Below are positions 24,706 to 32,918 of a stretch of DNA of 64,000 bases, piece by piece; position 1 is the first letter of the stretch, and each line of letters begins with the position of its first letter. The notes beneath the pieces were generated by a model. The model was given only the letters and a program-made list of their open reading frames with translations. It had not been told where the DNA came from and ran no database searches. The translations under genes and the position numbers were made by a program. The stretch comes from Chitinophagaceae bacterium UBA1953 (GTDB lineage: Bacteria > Bacteroidota > Bacteroidia > Chitinophagales > Chitinophagaceae): contig DDEN01000045.1 in assembly GCA_002336115.1 (NCBI GenBank), forward strand, positions 186,001 to 250,000. The letters are read 5' to 3'.

Positions 24706-24713
24706 CAAATGTA
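24706..24713 (-). promoter_or_regulatory. -7 box that decides the MFS gene start
   Basis: TACATTTG on the minus strand (exact TAnnTTTG), 4 bases before the GTG at 24701. Implies a leaderless GTG-initiated mRNA if used. A weak CTTG is the only -33 candidate. Confidence 0.45.
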
Positions 24714-24828
24714 GCAGGACAATTAAACTTTATTACAAGAGTAACAAACTGTTTATTTACAGCAATTTTTCTTACGAAAAAGGGAGAGTATAAATGATAA
24801 TAATTTTTTAAAAATTTTCATAACACTG

Positions 24829-26832
24829 CTAATTGATAAAACCCCAGTAAATGCCAAAACGAAGAAAATACCCCGGAGTTGGTTGTGATGGCGTAGCCAT
24901 ATTATTGTTATAAAAACCAACATTTGGCGAGAATTGAATTGTATTAAGATTCTCAGCTCGTAAAAACAAATAAAAAGTTCTTACTCTGAAATGCAGATAC
25001 GCTGCCACATCAGGTAAATTCTTAATCGTTGTCTGATCCTGCAAAAAGAACTGTCCAAGTATAGGAGAATAACCATCTGCTTTATATGGAGTATGATAGC
25101 GCATTTCAATTCCTGTACTTAAACTAAGTCGTTTATAAAACAAACCCTCAAAAGCAAGCCTGTTACGAGTAAGAATCAATGGCAAATGCACAGGTGCGTT
25201 TGGAGTTGTTTGCTGAATATATATTTCTGTGTACCAGTTCAGGTTTTTACGAATCCTGAATTGCTTTTGCAGTTGCAGTTGCAGCACATTGAACAGTGTT
25301 GCTTCCTGTTGTGAAGTACTGTAATCAGAAAAATAAATGTAATTACCTGCAATAAAGTATTTAGCACCCAACACCAGTTTTTGCTGAGGCAATTCATACA
25401 AAGCTGAACCTACTGTAATATTTTCCTTATTAAAGTTTGTATTACCAATATTCAGCTTCTTAAAGTTGCTCATGTCGTTATTAATAACCGAAGGAGAACG
25501 GTTTACATTCTGGAAACCAAGAGTGAGGTACCCAAGCTTTTGCCCTATCAGCCTTTTTAATGATGCTACAACGCTGTAATCTCCCCCATTAAACCCGGCC
25601 ATATACAAGGTTCCGGCCAGTTCCATATCCCACTTTTTATTTTTTGTTTTATTACGGTATTCACCATTAAAAAAAAGATTTGTGAAAGATGGCTCGTTTG
25701 TACCAAAATCTGCATGGAGGGTTTGGTAAGCGGCAGCAACTTTCAAAAACTGAAGCTGATTTTTTATATCGGGATAGGAATAAATAGCAGCTTCGTTTGT
25801 AAACGTTTGCCAAAAATCTTTTACCCCGAATTTTGACGGGAGATTAGTAAGATTATACAATTTTCTGTAGCCGGATGTGTCCACATTTTGATCAACATAT
25901 TCAAACGTATATGTATTAAACTGTACAGTGTGTTGAAACCGGAATCTTGGATAAAATAAATAGTTTACAGAGCTATCAGTAACAACAGAATCTTTTTTAC
26001 CAACATCATAATAATGCCTGAAAAGAAGGTTGGTTAGCTGGTATTTATTTCCGGTATAAATGGTACTGCTTAAGAAAGATTGCGACTTATAACTTGAACC
26101 ACCTAATAGTGTTGGGATATTAAATCGGTCTCCATAACTTTCCGTGTTATTTAGCAAACTGAGATCACTCAATCCTCCATTCTCTGTAGCCCCGATTTTG
26201 GCAGATGAAGCAATAAAGAAAGCATTATACCGCTTTTTCTTCCCCGTGTACCATGTATTAAAATGCAGATTGCTGTGATTGGTTTTCTGATTCTTAAAAA
26301 TGCCCGGCGCATTAATTAAATTAAACCTGAATGTAAAATTGAGGTTGCGGCGGTAATTCTGTGTATGCAGCACATTAATACTTTGTTCGCTTTTAGGCCC
26401 GAGTATGTAAGCAAGTTGTGTATAAGGCCTGGTTGTGTTGTAAATCTTTGTGTCGAACAATTCAGGAATATACGCATCATACGAGTGAAAGCCATGATCC
26501 CATCCGGCTCTTAATATTGGCGAAAACAAATACGACTTTGTGGCACTTCCAGTATTACCAAGAAAAACATTACTCCAGGGCACAGGCCAGCGTTTGTAAA
26601 AATCATTTACCGAAGAATCGAGTGGATTAAATTTAACTGTATCAAGATAGCGGTACAAAATAGTTGCTGAATCTTCCAGTCCAGTACGATGAAGAAGGGT
26701 GTCTTTAAATGTTCCCTGCCCGCCACCTGAAACAGAAGGCAGGCTTTGCATGATATTCCTGTTGCCAGTAAACTGAGCAAACAGTACAGAAGCACCAAAC
26801 AGGAAAATCACAAAACAAACTATACGGAGCAT
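24829..26832 (-). CDS. Porin_10-type putative outer-membrane porin
   Basis: 667 residues with a signal peptide ending near LFAQF. After a Gly/Ser-rich spacer the stretch NDFYKRWPVPWSNVFLGNTG and the following conserved LGPKSEQSINVLHTQN are typical of the Bacteroidota family called putative porin. The rest is built of amphipathic strands rich in Tyr, Asn and Phe, ending with an aromatic-terminated strand (YFLRFGIYWGFIN), as outer-membrane barrels do. Cargo unknown. Lies downstream of the PNP gene, separated from it by an intrinsic terminator. Confidence 0.85.
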   Translation of the reverse strand: MLRIVCFVIFLFGASVLFAQFTGNRNIMQSLPSVSGGGQGTFKDTLLHRTGLEDSATILYRYLDTVKFNPLDSSVNDFYKRWPVPWSNVFLGNTGSATKSYLFSPILRAGWDHGFHSYDAYIPELFDTKIYNTTRPYTQLAYILGPKSEQSINVLHTQNYRRNLNFTFRFNLINAPGIFKNQKTNHSNLHFNTWYTGKKKRYNAFFIASSAKIGATENGGLSDLSLLNNTESYGDRFNIPTLLGGSSYKSQSFLSSTIYTGNKYQLTNLLFRHYYDVGKKDSVVTDSSVNYLFYPRFRFQHTVQFNTYTFEYVDQNVDTSGYRKLYNLTNLPSKFGVKDFWQTFTNEAAIYSYPDIKNQLQFLKVAAAYQTLHADFGTNEPSFTNLFFNGEYRNKTKNKKWDMELAGTLYMAGFNGGDYSVVASLKRLIGQKLGYLTLGFQNVNRSPSVINNDMSNFKKLNIGNTNFNKENITVGSALYELPQQKLVLGAKYFIAGNYIYFSDYSTSQQEATLFNVLQLQLQKQFRIRKNLNWYTEIYIQQTTPNAPVHLPLILTRNRLAFEGLFYKRLSLSTGIEMRYHTPYKADGYSPILGQFFLQDQTTIKNLPDVAAYLHFRVRTFYLFLRAENLNTIQFSPNVGFYNNNMATPSQPTPGYFLRFGIYWGFIN

Positions 26833-26859
26833 GTTGGCGTAAAACGTCTTTTCAAATAA

Positions 26860-26887
26860 TAAAAACGGGCTGTGAGTGTCAGCCCGT
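26860..26887 (-). terminator. intrinsic terminator after the PNP gene
   Basis: On the minus strand ACGGGCTG pairs with CAGCCCGT (7-base loop) and runs into TTTTTATTATT. It separates the PNP gene from the porin gene. Confidence 0.8.
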
Positions 26888-26929
26888 GCAAAAATAATTT
26901 AAATGAAGCAGTTGCCACTTAATTTAACC

Positions 26930-27751
26930 TTAAAGTTCAGTGATAAGCTGTTTTACAATAGCCGTCATCTTTGGCTCAGCTTCCGCAGCAGCCTGTAATA
27001 CTTCATCATGTGTAATAGTATTTTCTTCTTCACGAATACCCATATCAGTAATTACACTCATAGCAAAAACAGGAATGCTCATGTGTGCGGCTACAATTAC
27101 TTCCGGTACAGTGCTCATTCCAACAGCATCGCCACCTAAAGTGTGAATCATTTTGTATTCACTGCGGGTTTCAAAAGTGGGGCCGGTAACACCAACATAA
27201 ACCCCTTCTTCCACATCAATATTCAGCTTTGCTGCAATTTCCTTTGCCTTGCCGATGTAGGCTTTTTTATACGGCTCACTTAAATCGGGGAAACGAGGAC
27301 CAAGCTCGTCAATATTTCTGCCAATGAGCGGATTAACTCCAAACTGGCTGATATGATCTTTAATAATCATTAATGAACCTACTTTAAACGATGGATTAAC
27401 GCCTCCGGCAGCATTGCTGAGTACAAGCGATTTAATACCGAGATATTTCATTACACGAATAGGATAAACAACTTCCTGTATTGAATAGCCTTCGTAATAA
27501 TGGAACCGTCCGGCCATTACTACTACTTTTTTATTTCCAAGTGTTCCAAAAACCAGTTTCCCTTTGTGCCCCTGAACTGTTGAAACAGGGAAATGCGGTA
27601 TTTCGCTATAACTGATTTCCTTTTCCACCGTTATCTCTCCTGTAAATTGTCCAAGTCCGCTACCCAAAACAACTCCAACCTCCGATTCATCAGCATAAAT
27701 GCTGCGTATATAGGCCACGGTTTCGCTGATTTTCTTAATTATATCTTCCAT
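26930..27751 (-). CDS. punA: purine-nucleoside phosphorylase, type I
   Basis: Splits purine nucleosides with phosphate into base and ribose-1-phosphate in the salvage pathway. The 273 residues show VGVVLGSGLGQF (phosphate-binding Ser), VVVMAGRFHYYEGYS, LVLSNAAGG and the C-terminal DAVGMSTVPEVIVA with AMSVITDMG, all typical of the trimeric PNP family (PunA/NP) rather than hexameric DeoD. Own -7 box. Divergent from sucC. Confidence 0.93.
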   Translation of the reverse strand: MEDIIKKISETVAYIRSIYADESEVGVVLGSGLGQFTGEITVEKEISYSEIPHFPVSTVQGHKGKLVFGTLGNKKVVVMAGRFHYYEGYSIQEVVYPIRVMKYLGIKSLVLSNAAGGVNPSFKVGSLMIIKDHISQFGVNPLIGRNIDELGPRFPDLSEPYKKAYIGKAKEIAAKLNIDVEEGVYVGVTGPTFETRSEYKMIHTLGGDAVGMSTVPEVIVAAHMSIPVFAMSVITDMGIREEENTITHDEVLQAAAEAEPKMTAIVKQLITEL

Positions 27752-27769
27752 AAAAGTTTATTGAGTGGA

Positions 27770-27777
27770 CAAATATA
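27770..27777 (-). promoter_or_regulatory. -7 box of the PNP gene
   Basis: TATATTTG on the minus strand (exact TAnnTTTG) 18 bases before the ATG at 27751. Confidence 0.5.
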
Positions 27778-27892
27778 GTGGTTTTATAATCTGAAAACAT
27801 TTCTCACACAGCTCATAAATCAGCCATACCAAATAAGCAACTTTTATAGTTATATCTGTTACTGAAAGCACAAAAAGAATTTGTCTTTCACT

Positions 27893-27900
27893 TATCTTCG
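27893..27900 (+). promoter_or_regulatory. candidate -7 box of sucC
   Basis: TATCTTCG, one mismatch to TAnnTTTG, 18 bases before the sucC ATG. No convincing -33 box. Confidence 0.35.
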
Positions 27901-27918
27901 CCCAAATTTATTTGCTGT

Positions 27919-29130
27919 ATGAATCTCCATGAATATCAGGCGAAACAACTATTAAAGAAATACAATGTAGCAGTTCAGGAAGGCGTAGCCTGTTCAACTG
28001 TACGTGAAGCTGAAGAAGCTTACAGAAACATTAAAAATCAAAGTGGCAGCAGCTTTGCTGTCATCAAGGCTCAAATTCATGCCGGTGGCCGTGGTAAAGG
28101 AACTATTAAAGAAACCGGCTTAAATGGCGTAAAAGTTGCCAAAAACATTGAGCAGGTTGTTGAATTTGCAAAAGGTATTCTCGGTGGCACATTAGTTACA
28201 CTTCAAACAGGGTCGTCGGGCAAAGTAGTGAATAAAATTCTTGTTGCACAGGATATGTATTACGATGGCCCAAGCGAAAGGAAGGAATTTTATCTTTCAA
28301 TTCTGCTTGATCGTACAACCAAACAGAATGTAATAATGTACAGTACTGAAGGCGGTATGAACATTGAAGATGTTGCACACGATACTCCTGAAAAAATCTT
28401 TAAAGAATGGGTGCATCCTTCAGGAATGCTGCAGGGATTTCAGGCAAGAAAAATTGCTTTTAATCTTGGTTTATCGGGCGAAGCATTTAAAAACATGGTG
28501 AAGTTTGTAACCAATCTTTACAACGCTTATGTAGGACTGGATTGCAGTATGCTTGAAATTAACCCGCTGTTTAAAGCAGCAGATGATAAAGTAATAGCAG
28601 TTGACTGTAAAATGAATATTGATGATAATGCACTCATTCGCCATGCAGACGTTGCTGCAATGAGAGATGTTACAGAAGAAGATCCTACAGAAGTAGAAGC
28701 CGGTAACCATAATCTCAACTTCATTAAACTTGATGGAAACGTTGGTTGTATGGTAAATGGTGCTGGTTTGGCAATGGCAACCATGGATATGATTCAGCTC
28801 AGTGGTGGTCAACCAGCAAACTTTCTTGATGTAGGCGGTACTGCCAACGCACAAACAGTTGAAGCAGGTTTCAAAATTATTTTAAAAGATCCCAACGTTA
28901 AAGCAATTCTCATTAACATCTTTGGTGGTATTGTTCGTTGCGACCGTGTTGCAGCAGGTGTAATTGAAGCATACAAGTCAATTGGTAATATTCCTGTTCC
29001 GATTATTGTTCGCCTGCAGGGAACAAATGCTGAAGAGGCTAAAAAACTCATTGATGAAAGCGGGCTGAAAGTGCAAAGCGCCATTCAGTTAAGCGAAGCT
29101 GCTGATCTTGTGAAGAAAGCAGTTGCTTAA
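27919..29130 (+). CDS. sucC: succinate-CoA ligase, beta subunit
   Basis: TCA-cycle enzyme that couples succinyl-CoA cleavage to nucleotide phosphorylation. The 403 residues start MNLHEYQAKQLLKKYNVAV, carry an ATP-grasp domain with AQIHAGGRGKGTIKE and DCSMLEINPLF, and end with a CoA-ligase domain containing ILINIFGGIVRCDRVAAGV. Length is slightly above the usual 385-400. sucD is not adjacent here; the gene is followed by a strong intrinsic terminator, so the two subunits are transcribed from separate loci. Confidence 0.96.
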   Translation: MNLHEYQAKQLLKKYNVAVQEGVACSTVREAEEAYRNIKNQSGSSFAVIKAQIHAGGRGKGTIKETGLNGVKVAKNIEQVVEFAKGILGGTLVTLQTGSSGKVVNKILVAQDMYYDGPSERKEFYLSILLDRTTKQNVIMYSTEGGMNIEDVAHDTPEKIFKEWVHPSGMLQGFQARKIAFNLGLSGEAFKNMVKFVTNLYNAYVGLDCSMLEINPLFKAADDKVIAVDCKMNIDDNALIRHADVAAMRDVTEEDPTEVEAGNHNLNFIKLDGNVGCMVNGAGLAMATMDMIQLSGGQPANFLDVGGTANAQTVEAGFKIILKDPNVKAILINIFGGIVRCDRVAAGVIEAYKSIGNIPVPIIVRLQGTNAEEAKKLIDESGLKVQSAIQLSEAADLVKKAVA

Positions 29131-29148
29131 AAAATCACAAATAATTCT

Positions 29149-29184
29149 GAATGCCATACTTAAAACGTATGGCATTCGTTTTTT
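29149..29184 (+). terminator. intrinsic terminator after sucC
   Basis: GAATGCCATAC (29149-29159) pairs perfectly over 11 bp with GTATGGCATTC (29167-29177), then G and six T. Confidence 0.9.
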
Positions 29185-29272
29185 ATCAAATCCTTAGGAT
29201 TTTTCAAGGAACAACATTACCGCAATGGCATGTTCATTGAAGTATTGGTAAATAAATTCTTAAACACACTAC

Positions 29273-29887
29273 ATGATCAGTCCACTTGTAAAAACCAGTC
29301 TTTTTTTCTTCTTTTTATTTTTGATGTCAACTGTTTCAGCGCAGGATAAATTTGAAATCATTCATCATTACAAACCATTTAAGGTAGATGCTGGTTTGGG
29401 TTATGCCCGCCCGCAGGGAATGGGGGCAAAAGCAGGCGCTTTAATGTATATTGAACCCAAACTGAATCTGCTCGACAAATTAAGTATTGGCATCCGTAGC
29501 GAAGCAACAGCTATGGCAAGAGGCGCTTTTGACGCATCTGATTTTGAAGCAAAAGGCGAAGCAGGTTTAAGCTTTTCTGCACTTGGCACAGCTGATTATT
29601 ATTTTACAAACCGTCTTGTTCGCCCTTATGTTGGCGCAGGTGCAGGTGTTTACAGACTTATAAGTGTTGAAGGAACTTCAAATGGTGGAGGCTCTGTTAC
29701 AATACCCAGCGAAACAAAATTTGGAGGCATGATCAGGGCCGGAGTTGAAATATGGCATATACGTTTAGGAGCCGAATATAATATTATCGGCAAATCGGGC
29801 ATTATTGCCAACAATTATTTAGGATTGAAAATAGGGATTGTATTTGGCGGCGGATTAAAACCCGAGTATGCTGATCCTGAATATTAA
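29273..29887 (+). CDS. small outer-membrane beta-barrel-like protein
   Basis: 204 residues with a long hydrophobic signal peptide cleaved near VSAQ (about residue 23). Alternating strands follow: FKVDAGLGYARPQG, LSIGIRSEATAMA, FSALGTADYYF, RPYVGAGAGVYRL and a closing YLGLKIGIVFGGG. This is an OmpA-barrel or outer-membrane-beta-barrel style protein of unknown role. Monocistronic, ended by the terminator at 29910-29937. Confidence 0.75.
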   Translation: MISPLVKTSLFFFFLFLMSTVSAQDKFEIIHHYKPFKVDAGLGYARPQGMGAKAGALMYIEPKLNLLDKLSIGIRSEATAMARGAFDASDFEAKGEAGLSFSALGTADYYFTNRLVRPYVGAGAGVYRLISVEGTSNGGGSVTIPSETKFGGMIRAGVEIWHIRLGAEYNIIGKSGIIANNYLGLKIGIVFGGGLKPEYADPEY

Positions 29888-29909
29888 CTGATTTCATATC
29901 TACCAGCAT

Positions 29910-29937
29910 AAAGCCTCTTAGTACAAAGAGGCTTTCT
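29910..29937 (+). terminator. intrinsic terminator
   Basis: AAAGCCTCTT (29910-29919) pairs with AAGAGGCTTT (29926-29935). The following T-rich tract merges with the candidate -7 box (TATTTTCG) of the next gene. Confidence 0.75.
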
Positions 29938-29945
29938 TATTTTCG
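29938..29945 (+). promoter_or_regulatory. candidate -7 box of the GNAT gene, overlapping the terminator tail
   Basis: TATTTTCG, one mismatch to TAnnTTTG, ends 4 bases before the ATG at 29950; it sits on the T-tract of the preceding terminator. Confidence 0.35.
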
Positions 29946-29949
29946 CATT

Positions 29950-30438
29950 ATGCTATCAGGTATAATTATCAGGCAGATTGAAGAAAAAGACAATAGCTCA
30001 CTGGCAACAATTGTGCGAACGGCATTAAGTGAGTTTGGTGCAAACAAACAGGGCACTGTTTTTTTTGATGCTACCACTGATGCGTTGTTTCAACTTTTTC
30101 AGCAGGCAGGTAGTTTTTATTTTGTTGCTGAAGAAAACGGAACTGTATTGGGAGGTGGAGGAATATTTCCTACTGAAGGTTTGCTTGACCGTACATGCGA
30201 ACTGGTTAAAATGTATTTGCATAAAGATGCAAGAGGAAAAGGATTGGGCAAATTATTAATAGAACATTGTCTCACATGGGCAAAACAAAACGGTTACGAA
30301 CAGGTATATCTTGAAACAATGCCTGAATTAAAACAAGCCTTAAAAGTATATGAGTTGTTTGGCTTTGAATATCTGGACGGGCCAATGGGAAACAGCGGAC
30401 ATTTTGGTTGCGATAAGTGGATGCTGAAGAAATTGTAA
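29950..30438 (+). CDS. GNAT family N-acetyltransferase
   Basis: Acetyl-CoA-dependent acetyltransferase, 162 residues. The acetyl-CoA-binding motif A is LVKMYLHKDARGKGLGKLLI (about residues 84-103; the R-x-x-G-x-G/A turn is RGKGLG). Motif B follows with YEQVYLETMPELKQALKVYE and FGFEYLD. Acceptor substrate unknown. Confidence 0.85.
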   Translation: MLSGIIIRQIEEKDNSSLATIVRTALSEFGANKQGTVFFDATTDALFQLFQQAGSFYFVAEENGTVLGGGGIFPTEGLLDRTCELVKMYLHKDARGKGLGKLLIEHCLTWAKQNGYEQVYLETMPELKQALKVYELFGFEYLDGPMGNSGHFGCDKWMLKKL

Positions 30439-30581
30439 ATATAAATCTGCATAATACTTCTGATGCAAAACTTAAACTGCTGTCAATAGTGAAAATGTGT
30501 TTCGAAAGCCATATATTACCTTTCATACCTCTGTCATAAATAACGGATGTGGAAATAGTAAACAACTGCATCTAATAATTC

Positions 30582-31274
30582 ATGAAATATGTTATAGTAC
30601 TGATTTTGTGGGCTAATTGTAATAGAACTAATCATGTATTACCTGCTAAGAATATAACTGAAGAATCAGCCTCAGCTACGAACATTAATACAAAATCGTA
30701 TAATGAAATAAAAAATAAAGCTGTAGCCTTATTAGAAGTGTTCAGGAAAAACCCAATTGCTCGAAATGAAAAGGATCTTTATGCTTTCGTTGCAGATTCA
30801 CTTATCCAATTTTGGTATGGTACCACATGGAATTTTTATGGCACAACTGAAACTCCAGGCAAAGGAAGCATCGCCTGCGGATATTTTGTAACAACTGTTT
30901 TACGTGACGCAGGAATGAAAATAAACCGTAGTAAACTGGCACAATGTGCAAGTGAGGTAATGATAAAACAATTATCTGCTGACCGAACAATACAAAGGTT
31001 CAGCTATGAACCAGTTGATTCATTTACATATAAGGTGCTCAGGAATGAAGCTGGTTTATATATTGTCGGTCTTGATTGCCACACTGGATTTTTATACAAC
31101 AACAAAAAAGAAGTTTATTTTATTCACGCATCATATAGAATACCTAAGATAGTTATTAAGGAAAAGGCGAAAGAATCTAAAATACTTATGGCTTCGAAGT
31201 ACCGAGTTATCGGAAAAATAAATTTTTTCAGCACCAGTTCAGCTAAACCAACTCCACTTCATATACTGCACTGA
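30582..31274 (+). CDS. lipoprotein-like protein with a possible NlpC/P60-type Cys-His active site
   Basis: 230 residues. A short hydrophobic start ends in ANC, a possible lipobox (Cys about residue 13), although the Asn before Cys is not ideal. The core has GSIACGYFVTTVLRDAGM, YIVGLDCHTGFL and EVYFIHASY, giving a Cys before a helix and two His in later strands, the layout of NlpC/P60 and CHAP cysteine peptidases. I know of no characterised relative, so peptidoglycan hydrolysis is an inference. Its 3' end overlaps the convergent SprT-like gene by 32 bases. Confidence 0.65.
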   Translation: MKYVIVLILWANCNRTNHVLPAKNITEESASATNINTKSYNEIKNKAVALLEVFRKNPIARNEKDLYAFVADSLIQFWYGTTWNFYGTTETPGKGSIACGYFVTTVLRDAGMKINRSKLAQCASEVMIKQLSADRTIQRFSYEPVDSFTYKVLRNEAGLYIVGLDCHTGFLYNNKKEVYFIHASYRIPKIVIKEKAKESKILMASKYRVIGKINFFSTSSAKPTPLHILH

Positions 31275-31860
31275 ATAAATACAAAGCACCGGTTTTAACA
31301 TCAATTGCTTTATGGCGTTTACGCATTTTTTCAGCTTTACGAAAAACACGACCATCTTTTAATTTAAACAACTGACCAACCTGCAAATCTTCAATCAGCA
31401 CTTCGCCCGGCTTACGTTCATCATAGCGTTTCAGCACTCGCATTAAATGTTCTTCACCGCAACTGGTTGCAGAAGGATTTTGCAATGATTTCAGAAGGGC
31501 TTTTTCAATATCAGCAGGAAATATTTTCTTCAGTAAAAACAGAGCAAGAATTTTACTGTACTCATTCTTCCACTCTTTTCCATGCGGAGCAATACTGTTA
31601 CCAAACTGTTCAAACGTAAGTAAATGTGCTATTTCATGAAGCAGTGTTACAAGAAAAGCATATTTGTTGAGATTGCCGTTTACACTGATGCGGTGATTTT
31701 TTTGATGAACAGCATGCCTGTAATCGCCAAGAATACTGTTACGTTCACGGGTGATGGTTAAATGAATTTTATAACGATGCAGGTAATCAAGAACAGGCTC
31801 AAGCGACCCATCCGGTAAATAAGCTGACAGTGCATGTAATGGAACTTCTTTCTTACTCAT
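31243..31860 (-). CDS. SprT-like zinc metalloprotease domain protein
   Basis: 205 residues. HEIAH at residues 75-79 with a third His in APHG (residue 93) and the following EWKNEY match the SprT-like fold shared with SPRTN-type proteases. A C-terminal part with LKDGRVFRKAEKMRKRH may bind nucleic acid. It overlaps the upstream gene by 8 bases, so it is the last gene of the five-gene minus-strand operon that starts at 33317. Substrate unknown. Confidence 0.8.
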   Translation of the reverse strand: MSKKEVPLHALSAYLPDGSLEPVLDYLHRYKIHLTITRERNSILGDYRHAVHQKNHRISVNGNLNKYAFLVTLLHEIAHLLTFEQFGNSIAPHGKEWKNEYSKILALFLLKKIFPADIEKALLKSLQNPSATSCGEEHLMRVLKRYDERKPGEVLIEDLQVGQLFKLKDGRVFRKAEKMRKRHKAIDVKTGALYLFSAVYEVELV

Positions 31861-32263
31861 TCTCCTGTTTCTTCTGCTTCAGCAGGCGAAAAATCATTTT
31901 CACTTCAATAAAAGAATACACAATATAAAGGGCCATGCAAATAAAAATAGCCGGTTTGTTTACATCTTGTTTTGCAACGAGAGCATAAATAATTACAGCG
32001 CCGGCACAAACAAACATTTTTACCATTAATGCACCATATACACTGCGGAAAAAAACCTGTATGTTTTTATGCAGAAATCCTTTTACATGAAAGTATAAAG
32101 AAGCAACAGTTGTAAGAAACAGAACTGCATTGCCAATAATCAATACTTCATTATTAATTCCATACTTTGTAAGCAGGCTGTTTCCGGAAATAAAAAAAGC
32201 ATTTAGAATAATAAAAAGCAGCAAAATGGGAACATAAAGCCTGTTCCGGAATTTGTTATTCAT
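31853..32263 (-). CDS. small membrane protein of the AtpZ-adjacent type
   Basis: 136 residues with four hydrophobic segments (about 8-25, 38-58, 72-95, 103-125) and a charged C-terminus. In related genomes a protein of this kind sits between AtpZ and atpB (ATP synthase subunit a). Here the expected atpB is absent and an SprT-like gene follows. Overlaps AtpZ by 4 bases. Family not recognised with certainty. Confidence 0.65.
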   Translation of the reverse strand: MNNKFRNRLYVPILLLFIILNAFFISGNSLLTKYGINNEVLIIGNAVLFLTTVASLYFHVKGFLHKNIQVFFRSVYGALMVKMFVCAGAVIIYALVAKQDVNKPAIFICMALYIVYSFIEVKMIFRLLKQKKQENE

Positions 32264-32499
32264 TGTTTCTTTGATGTGTCTTTAAAAATGCGCATAAACA
32301 TTGCAACCAATGCAAGTAGTGGCATCACCCAGGCCAGTAACGGAAAAGATAAATGCAGCCAATGATCGGTTTTAATCCCCAAAAATACAGCTAACCCCAA
32401 CACAACAAGGAATTGCGTGGCTAAACCTGCATATTGCATGAGGTATTGCGAATTAGTACGATCTTTTTGGGGTGATTTATTGGTCGTTTGCTGCTGCAT
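32260..32499 (-). CDS. AtpZ/AtpI family small membrane protein
   Basis: 79 residues with two TM helices. QYAGLATQFLVVLGLAVFLG followed by IKTDHWLHLSFPLLAWVMPL is the AtpZ pattern (family linked to F-type ATP synthase assembly or Mg transport). The gene overlaps the bactofilin gene by 23 bases. The F-ATP synthase genes that usually come next are missing here. Confidence 0.75.
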   Translation of the reverse strand: MQQQTTNKSPQKDRTNSQYLMQYAGLATQFLVVLGLAVFLGIKTDHWLHLSFPLLAWVMPLLALVAMFMRIFKDTSKKQ

Positions 32500-32908
32500 T
32501 CACTGCATCTTTACGAATCTCCACTACACTTGCCAATGGAGCATTTGACACTGCAGCCGCACCCATATGGCATTCACCATTAAATGTAGTTGAAGCATCA
32601 ACCTGGAGCTGGCCAGCGTAAATATTTCCGGTTACATGGCAACTACCTTTCAGGTAAAGGAGTTCTGTTACTTTCATTGTGCCCGTTACATGCCCTAATA
32701 CATCGGCCTGCTGAGCTATCACATCGCCATTAATTTTACCGGAAGAGCCAATAATTACTTTTGACCCGGTCTGCAAATTGCCCGTAAGCGTTCCATCAAC
32801 ACGGATATCGCCTTTACTTTCAATGTTGCCTGTAATTACAGTTCCGGAAGCAACGATTGTAGCCATTCCTGTTGAATTTTCCTTTTCGGGATTGGATTTA
32901 CTGAACAT
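32477..32908 (-). CDS. bactofilin (polymer-forming cytoskeletal protein)
   Basis: 143 residues. The central right-handed beta-helix typical of bactofilins is seen as repeating short strands with Gly/Val/Ile spacing: GTVITGNIESKGDIRVDGTL, then GSSGKINGDVIAQQADVLG and GSCHVTGNIYAG. Bactofilins polymerise without nucleotide and scaffold envelope enzymes. Immediately upstream is a membrane protein resembling the N-terminal half of an M23 peptidase, a common bactofilin partner. Confidence 0.85.
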   Translation of the reverse strand: MFSKSNPEKENSTGMATIVASGTVITGNIESKGDIRVDGTLTGNLQTGSKVIIGSSGKINGDVIAQQADVLGHVTGTMKVTELLYLKGSCHVTGNIYAGQLQVDASTTFNGECHMGAAAVSNAPLASVVEIRKDAVNAAANDQ

Positions 32909-32918
32909 ATACGTCGGT

